Below, piece after piece: positions 47,511 through 59,633 of a DNA stretch of 64,000 nt. This DNA is from Sophora flavescens (Eukaryota > Streptophyta > Magnoliopsida > Fabales > Fabaceae). Numbering within the stretch: position 1 is the first letter of the stretch; every line of letters begins with the position of its first letter. The DNA lies in contig CM061066.1 of NCBI GenBank assembly GCA_030762895.1, positions 12,891,751 to 12,955,750 of the forward strand, given 5' to 3'. The position numbers and the translations under genes were made by a program. The notes below the pieces were generated by a model. The model made no database searches. It saw only the letters and a list, made by a program, of their open reading frames with translations, and had not been told where the DNA came from.

Positions 47511-48213
47511 ATTAAGCTCTCATAATTTAGTTGAATGCTATGTAACCTTTCTTTGTTCACTGAATGGTGAAGCATTTAGTAAATTAGATGACTGTTTTAA
47601 TTGGGATGTCTTAAAATTATTCTTTTGTGGCTTAACTTGACAACTATTCAAACTAGTTCCAATTCAATTGGATTTCTAACCAAATATTGTCAAGTAAATG
47701 CAAACAGGCAATAACAATGAGCAACCTTGTGTGTTTAAAAGTTTGTTTGTTTATCCTTCAACTAATAGATTGTGTAAATATGTTGCATTCTACTTGAAAA
47801 GGTATTCTGAATAGAAATTAAAGTCCAAAACTTCCTAAGATAGCACCACAAATAGACATATATTCCAAATCAGATTTAAGATAGAAAACCTCATATCCTT
47901 ATTCAATATAATATACGTGTTTTTATTGGCGGGACTATAAGCACCAAACTTCAAACTCAAGAAAAGATGCAGAAAAGTGGTAATTAATAGAGGGGATGCT
48001 GAGTCTTAAGCGGTAAAATTAAAATAATTTGTAACATAGTCTACCTAATTTGAAAAAAAAAAATTGTTGTCATAGTCGTCCCAAATTGTCTTCATTAAAA
48101 TGTGAAGCAATTACCTTGCGGACAAAATTTTCACGACTGAATATTTCATGTGCTTGCTGCTACGTTATCACATTGGAGAGAAACCTTAAGTGATCACTCT
48201 TCCTTGCACTATG
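47511..48213. other. Intergenic, nothing recognised
   Basis: AT-rich; no supported gene or repeat terminus. Confidence 0.4.
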
Positions 48214-48218
48214 CAAGT

Positions 48219-48561
48219 TGTAAGGTATAAAGAATTATACCAAACAAGGGATAGCTAAAATAGTAAAGAAAATAAAGGATACTCCTATTAGAGGTGGAGC
48301 AAGCCTCCTAAAGCAAAATGTTTTCCTTCATAATTTTCTTCATGTCATTCATTGCATTAGATAGGTACATATATAGTAGTGCTTGGATAATGAAAACAAA
48401 CTTACAAAAAGGATAAAAAAAAGGAATTACTAAACTAGTGACTCACCACAATAGAAGTTTCTAGATCCTTCTAGTATATGATGTCACACCTAAATGGGGC
48501 TAATACTATTTGGGCTTAGTATTTGGGAAATTGGGTCTACTTGCCATATTGGGTCATTACA
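48219..48561 (-). repeat. Left LTR (3' LTR) of the short-LTR element
   Basis: Starts TGTAAGGTATAAAG, ends GGGTCATTACA; nearly identical to 58462-58804 and of equal length. Confidence 0.88.
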
Positions 48562-48940
48562 TCCCACTGGTCTTGCAAACACACCTTGTCCTCAAGGTGT
48601 ATTGAAGTTCACAACTTTCAATATCATTGAGCCCAAAAAAAATTTGATTCAAACTGATCCAATTTAGAAGGAGCCAAAAAATGTTATGAAATCCAGCAGC
48701 AGCCACAATGTTAATTTAGAGCCCAACAATTTTAGTAGCATATCAAGAAGAAGCAAGGGTCAAGAGAAAAAAAAAAGAAGGGGCGAATTAAAAAATAAAA
48801 AATAAAAAAGGCAAAGTTCAACTCCAAGTAAGACCCAAATTGAAATTGATAGTGAAGGCCAATAGCTGAATAGGAGCTTCTAAGTGCTAACCCTAAGGTT
48901 TCTCCATGTGTTGCTAAGCACCAGGGAACCCATGGGTGGC

Positions 48941-49452
48941 CAGAAGCGGATCCTAGGATGGCACCGCCACCGGAAGAGGACCCATCGTCGAAGAGAGACC
49001 TGTCCGAACCGAAGCGGGGCGTGCTTGACAGAGTATCACGACGATGTGGAAGGCGTCCATGTTAGGGCTGCCTGGGTCGAACACGAAGATCGCGTGTGCT
49101 AGTGGAGTGGCGGAATCGACATTCACAGTCATCTTCTCTGGTGATGGCGCAGCGGTTTCCAGAAAAAGCGGAGCGAACTCGGTCGATGAGGAACAGAACG
49201 GTCTTGACGCAAGGAAAATGGACGTGAAGCAGAACCTCGAATCGGAGGAACGGGCGGTGGAGTTGTCATTCAAGGGTAGCGGTGACGATGGCAGGATGAT
49301 GGTGGAGATGACATCCAAGGGTGGTGGGGCAAGGACGACGTCGTCGCATTTTTCGAAGCCGAAACGAACACGTGCTGAACAGCCCGATACCGGAGGCGGC
49401 GGAACCCGATCGTTGAAGGTCGTGGAGCTTGCTGAAACTGGAATAGGCGTGG
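48941..49452 (-). pseudogene. GC-rich coding-like region of the short-LTR element, unidentified
   Basis: Open on the minus strand, read from the nested LTR junction: VPPPPVSGCSARVRFGFE, a Ser/Pro-rich middle, and PLAHAIFVFDPGSPNMDAF before a stop at 48953. The plus strand is also open across 49044-49457, so strand is not certain from openness alone. The minus strand matches the element's orientation. GC content is far above the surroundings, suggesting captured DNA or a gag-like product; no domain is recognised. Confidence 0.4.
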
Positions 49453-49457
49453 ATGCG

Positions 49458-51838
49458 TGTAATGACTTAAGTGAGTGTCTCAAAAGAAAACACAAACATC
49501 CACATTACAATGATAGTCATATAGATAGTCTTAACATAATAGTCACACATAACCTTACAAATAAAAAAAAATCAAAAGAAAAACATTACACAAGCAACTA
49601 CTCTCGGACTTCGTTTAATCAGTTTATGAAGCCGACAGTTACATATTAAGGCTCCCATAAAACATATTGAGTTAAAGAAATTCCTTCTTTATCTCCTTAA
49701 TCCTTCGAAGGACCTAAACCTGCTTATCTGAAACAATAGAGAGCCAAGTCAGAAAAATAATTCTCAATGAGATTTGGTTCAAGCAAGGATATACATATAT
49801 AAACAATTTAATTCAAATAAACAACCCAAAATGAGTATGAGCATGGGCACTTTAACTTAAAACATTTACTAGATAATTTCAAGTGTGAGGGACTTGTAGT
49901 ATTCTAGTTTAATAGATGATATGACAGTCAGAGCTCTATGACAACAATCAGGCGTCCCTTGATTTCTAGTACCATATCCTAGCCTTCAAGTAATTGAAGG
50001 ACTTACAAAAACATAACTCACCCACAATTAATTATGTGGCCTTAATGGCTAATTTGGTTGTGAAACAATTGTCTCACCAAAATGTAGACCATTTTAGATT
50101 TTTAATGCCCTGCTATACATCACTTTATCATGATTAAGAGAAATAATCCAAACACAGTTAGGACATCAAGAGTGAAATTACAGCAAAAACCTAAGCATCA
50201 ATTCAATAAAACTTAATTTATCACAATTTGGAGGATAATAACTAAAGTTACCATTCCCACCATTTTTTCCATAGTCTAAACTTCTAATCTCAAACAGTTA
50301 GGATTTCATATAACACTAGTCAAAACTAAGCATGTCGACAATACATTATAACCAATCTCAAGTGTCCAAAACCAAGAAGGATCATGCAAAATTTCAAGTG
50401 TTATCAAATTTGAAAACTAGTAGCTGAATTTTCAGTAAATTGAAATGGAGATTCCTACACCAATACCAACTCGAATTCAAAAAATCCAAAGCCTGGGTTG
50501 TTAAAAATTCTGTCTACTTTCTATTAGAACATGAATCAACTCAAACCGATATTTGGACAATTTAATACAATTTAAATAATAAGACAGTTCCAGTTCAGAA
50601 TTCTCAGTACAAGCAGCAACTTAAATATCATTTTTATCATTCAATACTCAATGAAATTGAATCGTTCCAAAGCCTATATCGTTAACAATTCTATATATTT
50701 TATATTAAAGCAGGAATCAAGTCAATCCAATATTTTTACAGTTTACTACAATTTAAATACTAAGATAGTGTCAGCACAGAGTCTCCAGGACAAACAGTAG
50801 ATTGCATGTTATTTTTATCCCTTGATACTCAATGAAATTGAATCGTTCCAAAACGTATCTTGAAGGAAAACAAGTCTATTTTCTGATGGTATAAAGATAA
50901 TTTATAAATAAACCATGTGGAGGAAATTATGAATAAAACACTAACAAGGGTGCATTACGGGTTGAAGGATTTAAGAGCCCCTTGTCAAATTTTTTATCAA
51001 AAACCACCTCTAATTAACATGCAAAAATCAAAACCCAATTGTTAACAAGATCAAAATAGGCTTTCCACAGAAACAATTAGAACAGTTAACAAGAAATTGG
51101 GATTTATGGTTACCCAATGTTACAAACAACAAAACTCACCTAACCAAGTGGTAGATTCAAAGTGGTGAGTGTTGATCTCCTTGTGCTTCTTCCCTAATCT
51201 GATTTGTGCTCCTATTTTCGAAATTCTAGAGGTCTTGGATGTTGTCTATTTTTCTTGATTTAGGTATTTGATGAGTTGAAATTGTGAGGTAGAAGGTTAG
51301 AAGGAAATTTGGTTATAGGTTTATGAGAGTTTTTTGGAAGAATGAAGAAGGGAATGAGAATGGAAATGGTGTGTGGGTAAGGCTGAATTTTATGAGGGGA
51401 ATGGGAAGGAGAGGAGTTGTTCTTGATGAGGGAGAATGAAATGAACCCAATGTCCCCTACTTGTGCGTTCTGGTCGAAATATTGAAGAAGAAAAAGGAAG
51501 GTGTATGATCTTTTTCTTGTTGGCTTTAAGAAAAAAAAGAAGGGGAAGGCAAATGTGTTCCACCTTGTTTCTGCCGAATATAAGAGAGTGAAAGGGAAAG
51601 AAAAGATTTGACCAATGGAGGTTAGATATCCTTGAAAAGTATTGGTCACTTAGGGAGATTTTAGGATAGAGGTAGATAATAAAATATTATTTCCATTCCA
51701 TTTAAATTCACAATTAATTAACCTCACTAAATAAATCAACCACACAATTTCACATTTAAGAAATATAAAAGGATTCAAACACACCCATGGTAGAATTATA
51801 ATGAAAAGACTAAAATACCCTTGGGAAAGGCTATTACA
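49458..51838 (-). repeat. Chromovirus 3' LTR (2381 bp)
   Basis: The complete version of the LTR. It holds a tandem duplication of about 185 bp at about 50500-50875 (both copies contain CAATGAAATTGAATCGTTCC). On the minus strand a purine-rich tract AAGGAGGATAGGAA immediately precedes it (51839-51852). Confidence 0.88.
50500..50875. repeat. Tandem repeat in the chromovirus LTR
   Basis: Two diverged copies of about 185 bp, recognisable by CAATTTAATAC/CTACAATTTAAATA, AAGAYAGT and CTCAATGAAATTGAATCGTT words. Missing from the other LTR because of a deletion joining 57440. Confidence 0.7.
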
Positions 51839-51887
51839 TTCCTATCCTCCTTAAAGAAACTTTGTGCTCAAAATTTTAACGACTTAC

Positions 51888-52172
51888 CTACTCAAACATG
51901 TAAGGATACTCCTGGCATAAGTCATCCTCAAGCTCCCAGGTTGCCTCCTCAGGAGTTGTCCCTTCCCAAATAACTTTCACCAGAGGAATTTTTTTGTTTC
52001 TCAGGGTTTTCAAGCTACGATCAATCACTTGAACCGGTATGGGTTGGAAGGTTGAATCTGGTCTTAATTGGACAAGATCATGATTGAGGGGTTGACAAGG
52101 ATCAGGAATATACTTTGAGTTGATATACATGAAAGACATTGGGTATTCCTGACAAGGAAGGGGGTAAAGCAA
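51888..52172 (-). pseudogene. Chromovirus integrase C-terminus with chromodomain remnant
   Basis: After a frameshift near 52115, YINSKYIPDPCQPL, RSLKTLRNKKIPLVKVIW and TPEEATWELEDDLCQEYP follow. The aromatic/acidic pattern is that of the degenerate chromodomain at the end of Tekay-lineage integrases, which directs insertion to certain chromatin. Stop at 51888. Confidence 0.8.
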
Positions 52173-53145
52173 GTTGGTATGCTACTGGACCGACTCGGTG
52201 GATAATCTGGAAAGGTCCTATGAAACGAGGACGGAGTTTCTTGGCCCGAAGGGCTCTTCCAATGCCTGTTGTGGGGGTTACTCTTAGGAACACATGGTCA
52301 CCCTCTTCAAATTCTAAGGGTCTCCTTTTATCAGCATAACTCTTTTGCCTACTCTGCGCAACTTTTAATCTATCCCTAATAGTTCGGATTTTCTCCGTTG
52401 TCTCCTGGATTAACTCAAGTCCTAATATCCCCTTGTCGCCCACTTCAGCCCAACAAAGTGGAGTTCTACACTTACGGCCACAGAGTGCCTCATACGGTGC
52501 CATACCTATGCTGAAGTGATGACTATTATTGTAGGCAAATTCTACTAAGGGTAGGTGATGATCCCAATTTCCTACATCCTCAAGAACACAGGCATTGAGC
52601 ATATCTTCTAAGGTTTGGATGGTTCTCTCTGTCTGACCATCTGACTGGGGCTGGTAGGTAGTACTAAAGTTCAACCGAGTACCCAAGGCTTGGTGAAAAG
52701 CCTTCCAGAACCTAGAAGTGAACTTAGGATCCCTATCCGACACAATGGTAACTGGCACCCTATGCAACCTCACTATTTCGCTTATGAACACCTTTGCTAA
52801 TTTAGCCGTATTGTAAGAAGTCTTAACAGGTAGGAAGTGGGCGAACTTAGTCAATCTGTCCACTATCACCCAAATAGAATCATGCCCCGCCTGAGTGCGA
52901 GGTAAACCTACAACGAAGTCCATGGATATGTTCTCCCATTTCCACTTAGGTATTTCTAAAGGTTGGAGCATGCCTGAGGGTCGTTGATGCTTGATCTTGA
53001 CCTTTTGACACACTAAACAGTGAGAGACAAATTTGGCAACATCATTCCTCATTCCTGGCCACCAGTACATCTTTCTAAGGTCTTGATATATCTTAGTGGA
53101 ACCAGGATGTATTGAAAAACTACTCTTATGGGATTCCTCTAACAC
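52102..53145 (-). pseudogene. Chromovirus integrase
   Basis: Residues 6, 13, 43 and 46 form the HHCC zinc motif (ESHKSS, SIHPG, HCLVCQ). The catalytic triad is D76 (ISMDFVVG), D137 (IVSDRDPKF) and E173 (SDGQTERT), with the canonical 35-residue D-to-E spacing. A GPY/F-type module (RPRFIGPFQIIHRVGPVAY) lies near 300. All catalytic residues are present; only the flanking frameshifts (near 53140 and 52115) break it from the polyprotein. Confidence 0.88.
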
Positions 53146-53984
53146 TTGTCCTTTAATCTCTCATCATTTGGAATGCATATTCTCTCATGAAAGATGAGGG
53201 TTCCATCCCTGGCTTCGGAGAAGCCAAGTTGATCTTTCCTAGCTTGTAGGTCCTCGTCCCGAAGTTGAGCATGTCTAATTTGAGTTCTAAAATCACAATT
53301 GATCTTAAGGTGGCTCAAATAAATGTTATTGGGACCCACACTAACATTTAGGTTTAAGTTACGGAAATCTTCCAATAGTTTCAACTCATGTAACATCATG
53401 GATGAGACGTGAAGAGACTTCCGGCTTAAAGCATCTGCTACTACATTTGCCTTTCCTGGGTGGTACTTCAACTCAAACTCATAATCCATGAGGAACTCCA
53501 TCCACCTCCTCTGTCTCATGTTAACTTCCCTTTGATCAAAAAGATACTTCAAGCTCTTATGATCGCTAAATACTTCGAATTTTTCTCCATAAAGATAATG
53601 TCTCCATATCTTTAGAACAAAAACTATGGCTGCTAACTCCAGGTCATGGGTAGGATAGTTTTCTTCATGAGGTCTCAACTGACGAGAGGCATAAGCCACT
53701 ACCTGCCTATTCTGCATCAAAACACATCCTAAGCCTTTTAAGGATGCATCACTATAAACTTCGAATCCTAAGGCTGGGTCTGGAATGGTCAACACAGGAG
53801 CGGAGGTCAAACGGGCTTTGAGTTCAAGGAAACTCTTTTCACACTTTTTATCCCACTCGAAAGGATTACCCTTGCGGGTTAAGCGGGTTAAGGGTAGGGC
53901 TAACTGTGAAAATCCCCTTATAAACCTTCGGTAATATCCTGCCAAACCTAGAAAACTCCTAACATCGGTAATGTTCTTAGGTCT
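53139..53984 (-). pseudogene. Chromovirus RT connection and RNase H
   Basis: LAGYYRRFIRGFSQLALPL marks the RT thumb/connection. FEVYSDASLKGLGCVL, HDLELAAIVFVLKIWRHYLYG and VFSDHKSLKYLF are the RNase H catalytic blocks, followed by KYHPGKANVVADALSRK. TAG near 53986 separates it from RT; a frameshift near 53140 separates it from integrase. Confidence 0.86.
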
Positions 53985-53987
53985 TTC

Positions 53988-54287
53988 CTAATTAAGGACA
54001 GCATCAACCTTACTGGGGTCTACTGCTACCCCTTCTTGTGAAATTACATGTCCTAAAAACTTTACTTCAGTCAGCCAAAATTCATACTTTTTTGGCTTAG
54101 CAAACAACCTTTTTTCACGGAGTATTTGCAAGACAATCCTAAGGTGTTCTTCATGCTCTTGAAAACTCTTGGAATAGATAAGGATATCATCAATGAAAAC
54201 CACGACAAACTCATCCAAGAAGGGTCGAAAGATGCGGTTCATGTAGTTCATGAAGACCGCTGGAGCATTCGTTAAGCCAAAAGGCAT
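53988..54287 (-). pseudogene. Chromovirus RT palm segment
   Basis: MPFGLTNAPAVFMNYMN leads to the catalytic FVVVFIDDILIYSK (DD at residues 33-34) and to KCEFW-like KKYEFW and FLGHVIS. It is bounded by a small deletion frameshift upstream (near 54290) and a stop (TAG) downstream. Confidence 0.86.
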
Positions 54288-54289
54288 AA

Positions 54290-55759
54290 CTAGACGTAAT
54301 GGCCATATCGGGTTCTAAACGTTGTCTTGGGTATATCTTCAGACTTAATCCTTATTTGGTGATATCCCGACCTCAGATCAATTTTTGAGAATACCGAGGC
54401 TCCTCTAAGCTGATCTAACAGGTCAGCTATTCGGGGTAGTGGATACTTATTTTTAATGGTTATCTTATTAAGCTGTCTGTAATCCACACAGAGCCTCATA
54501 CACCCATCTTTTTTCTTAAACAACAGAATAGGCGCACCCCAAGGAGAGGCACTAGGTCGAATGAATTGCTTTGCTATTAAATCCTCTAATTGAGCCTTAA
54601 GTTCTTTCAATTCCAAAGGGGACATTCTATAGGGTGCAATAGATATTGGTCCCGCATCAGGAACCAAATCTATGGAGAATTCAATCTCCTTTTCAGGAGG
54701 TAGGGAGAGTATGTCTTCTGGAAAGACATTTATGAATTCACTCACTACAGGGATAGTTGCGACATCCACATTTTCCTTAGAACTTGAAGAAAGTATACAC
54801 ATGAACATGGGTTCCCCACTATTTAGGCATCGGTTAATTTCTGACACACTAGCAAACAAGGAAGGACATATCTCCTTGGGATTTTCTCCCGGAGATAGGA
54901 AAATTATAGACTTTTCTGGACAATTTAGTACAACTTGATTGATTGATAGCCAATCCATACCTAAAATGACATCTAGATCTTTTAGGGGTAAGCAAAACAA
55001 GTTAACTAGAAACACCCTATTGGGTATTTCCAGTATACAATTTTCACAAACAAGAGAAGTTTCAATGCTGCCCTCTGCAGGGGTAGACACAGATAAAGGG
55101 TATGGTAGAGAGGATAAAGTCAGTTGAAGACGTATAGCACATTCACAAGAGACAAAGGAATGGGTTGCCCCAGAATCAAAATGAATAACAACATATTCTT
55201 GATTAAGGAGGCCGGTACCTTTTATCAGACCATCTTTTCCCTTAGCTTTCTTACCACTGAGAGTGAAAACTCCTCCAGAGGATTGGTTACCAGGAATGGC
55301 AACTCCCTTCTTCTTCAAGAGAGGACAAGACGGGGAAGAGTGTCCCGACTGCTTGCAAGAATAGCAAACATTCTGACCAGCCAAGCACTCCCCACCATGT
55401 CTCTTCCCACATTTTGGGCATCCGACTAATCTGGGAGAGTTAGATGTCTGCACCTGCTTGCCTTTATCCAAACTCCCTTTTACATTGAGTTGTTGATGGT
55501 GTTTACCTTCATTCTTATTCTTAAGACATTTCCTCTGATTCTCCACTTCTAATTCTTGCAAACTTTCTTCCACCATATAAGCTTGTTGGACAATGGTAGG
55601 GTATTCATTAAATCTGGTCTGAGCCAAACAATTCTTGATATGAGCTCTCAAGCCCCAACGAAACTGATCTATCTTCCATTCTTCATTTGGAGCGTAACTT
55701 GCCTGCGAAGCATGTCTTGCCAAATCTTCAAATTTTGCTACATATTGAGCTACCGACAT
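54290..55759 (-). pseudogene. Chromovirus gag C-terminus, zinc knuckle, protease and RT N-terminal half
   Basis: SVAQYVAKFEDLARHA is the gag C-terminal helix. CPKCGKRHGGEC (114-125) and CYSCKQSGHSSPSC (132-145) are Cys motifs, the second a true CCHC knuckle. The protease active site is HFDSGATHSFVS (D195), with VILGMDWL as its second motif. RT fingers follow: YRMSPLELKELKAQLEDL, SPWGAPILLFKKKDG, RLCVDYRQLNKITIKNKYP and FSKIDLRSGYHQI. The frame breaks at RYGHYV where a net 4-base deletion occurs. Confidence 0.88.
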
Positions 55760-55774
55760 GTTCCCTTGCTTTAG

Positions 55775-56254
55775 TTACATGAATTCTCTTTCTTTCTGTT
55801 TCATGAGGTTGAAGGGAATATCTTTGTTAAGGAAAACCCCTTGGAAATGCTCCCAATCCAAGGGTGTCCCCACAACGATCATGTGAGCCTTCATGCCCTT
55901 CCACCAAATTGCAACTTCCTTCTTTAGTATATGAGTGGCAAAAGAAACCTTTTGTTCCTCGGTACACTCTACAATCTCAAAAATCTGCTCCATTGCTTCT
56001 ATCCAATGATAAGCATCCAGAGCATGTTTAATCTCGGAGAAAGCAGGCGGGTCAAGTTTGAGAAATTGGAAGAAAATATGGTTGGCCTCATCCTGAGGTG
56101 GTGCTAATCCTCCAGCCTGAGTTTGGTGATGGAGAAGATTATTAGTAGCCATAGTCTGATCCCGTACGACCTGCATAAGCTCATCCAACCACTCAGGAGC
56201 ACCTCTTCCTCTGCCTCTTCCTCTTCCTCCGCGGCCTGTAGTTTCCTCACTCAT
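55775..56254 (-). pseudogene. Chromovirus gag N-terminus
   Basis: MSEETTGRG and a GRGRGRGRG tract open the protein, and the gag domain (AYHWIEAMEQIFEIVECTEE, EVAIWWKGMK) follows. REFM then TAA at 55775-55777 ends it. The start at 56254 is preferred over an upstream in-frame ATG (56269) because MSEE fits the family. Confidence 0.85.
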
Positions 56255-56388
56255 GATTCTGCATACCACATACCAATATCAAGTTGATCAGGCTAAATAC
56301 TTAGAAGGTTGGCATTTAGAAAAATAAATGAGAAATTCAAGCACAACGATACTATGTAAAACTATCCACAGTTCAATTAGATCGAACT

Positions 56389-56400
56389 GCTCTGATACCA
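56389..56400 (-). other. Chromovirus primer-binding site
   Basis: On the minus strand TGGTATCAGAGC, five bases from the LTR end, complementary to initiator tRNA-Met. Confidence 0.9.
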
Positions 56401-56405
56401 AAAAT

Positions 56406-57927
56406 GTAATGACTTAAGTGAGTGTCTCAAAAGAAAACACAAACATCTACATTACAATGATAGTCATATAGATAGTCTTAACATAATAGTCACACATAAC
56501 CTTACAAACAAACAAAAAATCAATAGAAAAACATTACACAAGCAACTACTCTCAGACTTCTTTTAATAAGTTTATGAAGCCGACAGTTACATATTAAAGC
56601 TCCCATGAAACATATTGAGTTAAAGAAATTCCTTCTTTATCTCCTTAATCCCTCGAAGGACCTAAACCTGCTTATCTGAAACAATAGAGAGCCTAGTGAG
56701 AAAAATAATTCACAGTGAGCTTTGGCACTTTAACTTAAAACATTTACTAGATAACTTCAAGTGTGAGGGACTTGTAGTATTCTAGTTTAATAGATGATAT
56801 GGCAGTCAGAGCTCTATGACAACAATCAGGCGTCCCTTGATTGCTAGTACCATATCCTAGCCTTCAAGTAATTGAAGGACTTACAAAAACATAACTCACC
56901 AACAATTAATTATGTGGCCTTAATGGCTAATTTGGTTCTGAAACAATTGTCTCACCAAAATGTAGACCATTTTAGAATTTTAATGCCCTGCTATACTTCA
57001 CTTTATCATGATTAAGAGAAATAATCCAAACACGGTTAGGGCATCAAGAGTGAAATTACATCAAAAACCTAAGCCATCAATTCAATAAAACTTAATTTAT
57101 CACAATTTGGAAGATAATGACTAAAGTTACCATTCCCACCAATTTTTCCACTGTCTAAACTTCTAATCTCAAACAGTTAGGAGTTCATATAACACTAGTA
57201 AAAACTAAGCATGTCGACAATACATTATAACCAATCTCAAGTGTCCAAAACCAAGAAGGATCATGCAAAAATTCAAGTGTTATCAAATTTGAAAACTAGT
57301 AGCTGAATTTTCAGTAAATTGACCTACACCAATACCAACTCGAATTCAAAAAATCCAAAGACTGGGTTGTTAGAATTTCTGTCTACTTTCTATTAGCACA
57401 TGAATCAACTCAAACCGATATTTGGACAATTTAATACAATTATGAGGTGAATGGGAAGGAGAGGATTTGTTCTTGATGAGGGAGAATGAAATGAACCCAA
57501 TGTCCCCTACTTGTGGGTTCTGGTCGAAATATTGAAGAAGAAAGAGGAAGGTGTATGATCTTTTTCTAGTTGGCCTTAAGAAAAAAAAAAGGGGAAGGCA
57601 AATGTGTTCCACCTTGTTTTTGCCGAATATAAGAGAGTGAAAGGGAAAGAAAAGAGTTGACCAATGGAGGTTAGATATCCTTGAAGAGTATTGGTCACTT
57701 AGGGAGATTTTAGGATAGAGGTAGATAAGTTGGTTTAAAATAAGTGGGAATGTGGTTGATAATAAAATAAAAATATTATTTCCATTCCATTTCAATTCAC
57801 CATTAATTAACCTCACTAAATAAATCAACCACACAATTTCACATTTAAGAAATATAAAAGGATTCAAACACACCCATGGTAGAATTATAATGAAAAGACT
57901 AAAATACCCTTGGGAAAGGATATCACA
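56406..57927 (-). repeat. Chromovirus 5' LTR (1522 bp, internally deleted)
   Basis: Matches 49458-51838 at both ends. It lacks a block of about 75 bp near 56722 and a block of roughly 0.8 kb at 57440. It also has about 30 bp (near 57728-57760) that the other LTR lacks. Confidence 0.85.
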
Positions 57928-57932
57928 ATGTG

Positions 57933-58461
57933 TCTTCACTGTGTGGATGTTGTGTCATCTGAATTGGAAGTGAGTGGAGTTTTGACCATGACTGGGTTGG
58001 GAACATTGGCGGTGATTGGGGTGTTGTTCTCATTATCGATGGTGATGGTTTTTTGTCGATGATGGCGGCGGAGTTGAGTCCGACTTGCTCCGTTTATACT
58101 ACACCATCCTCTACTGGTTGAGGGATTGTTGTACCCTCTTGATGAGGTTTTACTTTTGGGTTGGATTGTCATTGATGGATGGCCTGACGGAGAGATTGAT
58201 TGAAAAGTTCAAAAGAAGTTTTTAGTTTGTTGATGGATTCCTCTAGGTGAAGGACATCAGATCGGAGATTAGCATACCGGTGAGTGTGGTGGAATACTGG
58301 TGGTTGGTGGCCATAGTTGAAGCAAGGGGTTGGTGAAGGTGTGCTAATGGTGATGCAGTTGATAGTGAAGGGATCAAATTCTGGTGGGTAGCCATGGTTG
58401 AAAAAGAGGTTGGATGATGGAGCATACTTGGTGGAGGTGAGAAAGCCAACAAGAGCACCAA
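57933..58461 (-). pseudogene. Gag-like remnant of the short-LTR element
   Basis: On the minus strand MATHQNLIPSLSTASPL and MATNHQYSTTLTG begin the reading frame. A frameshift near 58250 leads to LEESINKLKTSFELFNQSLR, a coiled-coil stretch like the gag N-terminus of plant gypsy elements. Stops and shifts follow before the nested LTR. Confidence 0.55.
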
Positions 58462-58804
58462 TATAAGGTATAAAGAATTATACCAAACAAGGAATAGCTA
58501 AAATAGTAAAGAAAATAAAGGATACTCCTATTCGAGGTGGTGCAAGCCTCCTAAAGCAAAATGCTTTCCTTCATAATTTTCTTCATGTCATTCATTGCAT
58601 TAGATGGGTACATAAATAGTAGTGCTTGGATAATGAAAACAAAATTACCAAAAGGATAAAAAAGGAATTACTAAACTAGTGACTCACCATAATAGAAGTT
58701 TCTAGACCCTTCTAGTATATGATGTCACACATAAATGGGGCTAATACTATTTGGGCTTAGTTTTTGGGAAATTGGGTCTACTTTCCATATTTTGGGTCAT
58801 TACA
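58462..58804 (-). repeat. Right LTR (5' LTR) of the short-LTR element
   Basis: Same length and near-identical to 48219-48561; the terminal TG has become TA at 58462-58463. Confidence 0.88.
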
Positions 58805-58809
58805 CAAGT

Positions 58810-59633
58810 TGTGCATGTTGTAGATTTCCGAATCTCCATGTGCTGGTATTGTGAGATATAGCTATTGAAGATTTGAGAAAGTGAAAAGACATAATGAAAT
58901 TTTGACAGCTTGGGTATTTGATTTAATATTTAATGATAGTAATGAAATTGAATTCAGGTCCGTAACTTTCGGGTTTGGAATTGAAGTAGTTGTAACCGTG
59001 TGGTATAGTGGAATGCAAAATGGACAATGCCGTAAGAGATTGAAAGCTCAGGCTTTAAAGTTTAAACTGAAGGTGGTAAAAGCCGTAAAACAGAGAAGAG
59101 AGTATCGGTAGATTCTTATTATTGGAGTGAATTTGATTTAGAGAGTGACACATCAGATTTTTTTGATGTGGCAAAATTTGGTTTACATGGCAAAGAAAGG
59201 GACTAGGTGTCAATGCTAGGAGCTGCAGCTTAGTTTTAATACATTATAATAGATAGATAATAGATTATATCCATGATATTAGTATGACATGATGGTGAAG
59301 ATCTAGGTGATGCATTAAATTGCTTTGTATGTTTAACAATGAAATTTCCTTTTCAATTTTGCTCTATACACAACTGCCCTTTGATATTAAGAAATTCAAG
59401 GGAAATTTACATTAGGTGATGTAGCAATCAGAAAGGAGAAAATTAAGAAAGGGAATAAGAGGGGTGCTTCGAAATCTGCAGAAATAAGAGAAACTCCATA
59501 TAAAAATTGATCAGATTCTTAAACATACTTGAAGGTTGTGGTAGCTTCTCACAATGATTACAGCTGAAGTCTTGTACTCTCGTATTCTTTAGTTACCCTA
59601 CTTAGCAAGAAACATGGTTATATATATTATTAA
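58810..59633. other. Flank right of the short-LTR element, no confident gene
   Basis: A 76-codon plus-strand frame at 58881-59111 with a basic C-terminus (KRLKAQALKFKLKVVKAVKQRRE) has no recognised family. It could be a captured exon but is not supported further. Confidence 0.35.

Larger units (their letters stand above)
49458..57927 (-). mobile_element. Tekay-like chromovirus, full length but mutated
   Basis: LTRs 49458-51838 and 56406-57927 begin TGTAATGAC (plus strand) and end in TTACA/TCACA. The 5-bp target duplication is ATGCG (49453-49457) and ATGTG (57928-57932), differing by one transition. On the minus strand: PBS, gag, zinc knuckle, protease, RT, RNase H, integrase, chromodomain remnant, PPT. 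Five interruptions split the polyprotein. The right (5') LTR is 860 bp shorter than the left because of internal deletions. Confidence 0.9.
48219..58804 (-). mobile_element. Short-LTR non-autonomous gypsy-like element, host to a nested chromovirus
   Basis: 343-bp LTRs at 48219-48561 and 58462-58804 are flanked by the perfect 5-bp duplication CAAGT (48214-48218, 58805-58809). On the minus strand the left interior edge reads CTTGAGGACAAGGTG and CCAGTGGGA before the LTR, typical of a gypsy 3' end with PPT. The right edge reads TTGGTGCTCTTGTTGG after the 5' LTR, a plausible PBS region. Without the nested element the interior is only about 1.4 kb: a gag-like remnant (57933-58461) and a GC-rich open region (48941-49452). 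No pol is present. Confidence 0.8.

Noticed and set aside
49044..49649. 201-codon plus-strand frame
   Set aside because: Runs into the nested LTR, and its strand opposes the host element; the minus strand was preferred, at low confidence.
57370..57939. 189-codon minus-strand frame
   Set aside because: Falls inside the chromovirus LTR and its duplicate in the other LTR has a different length; no domain.
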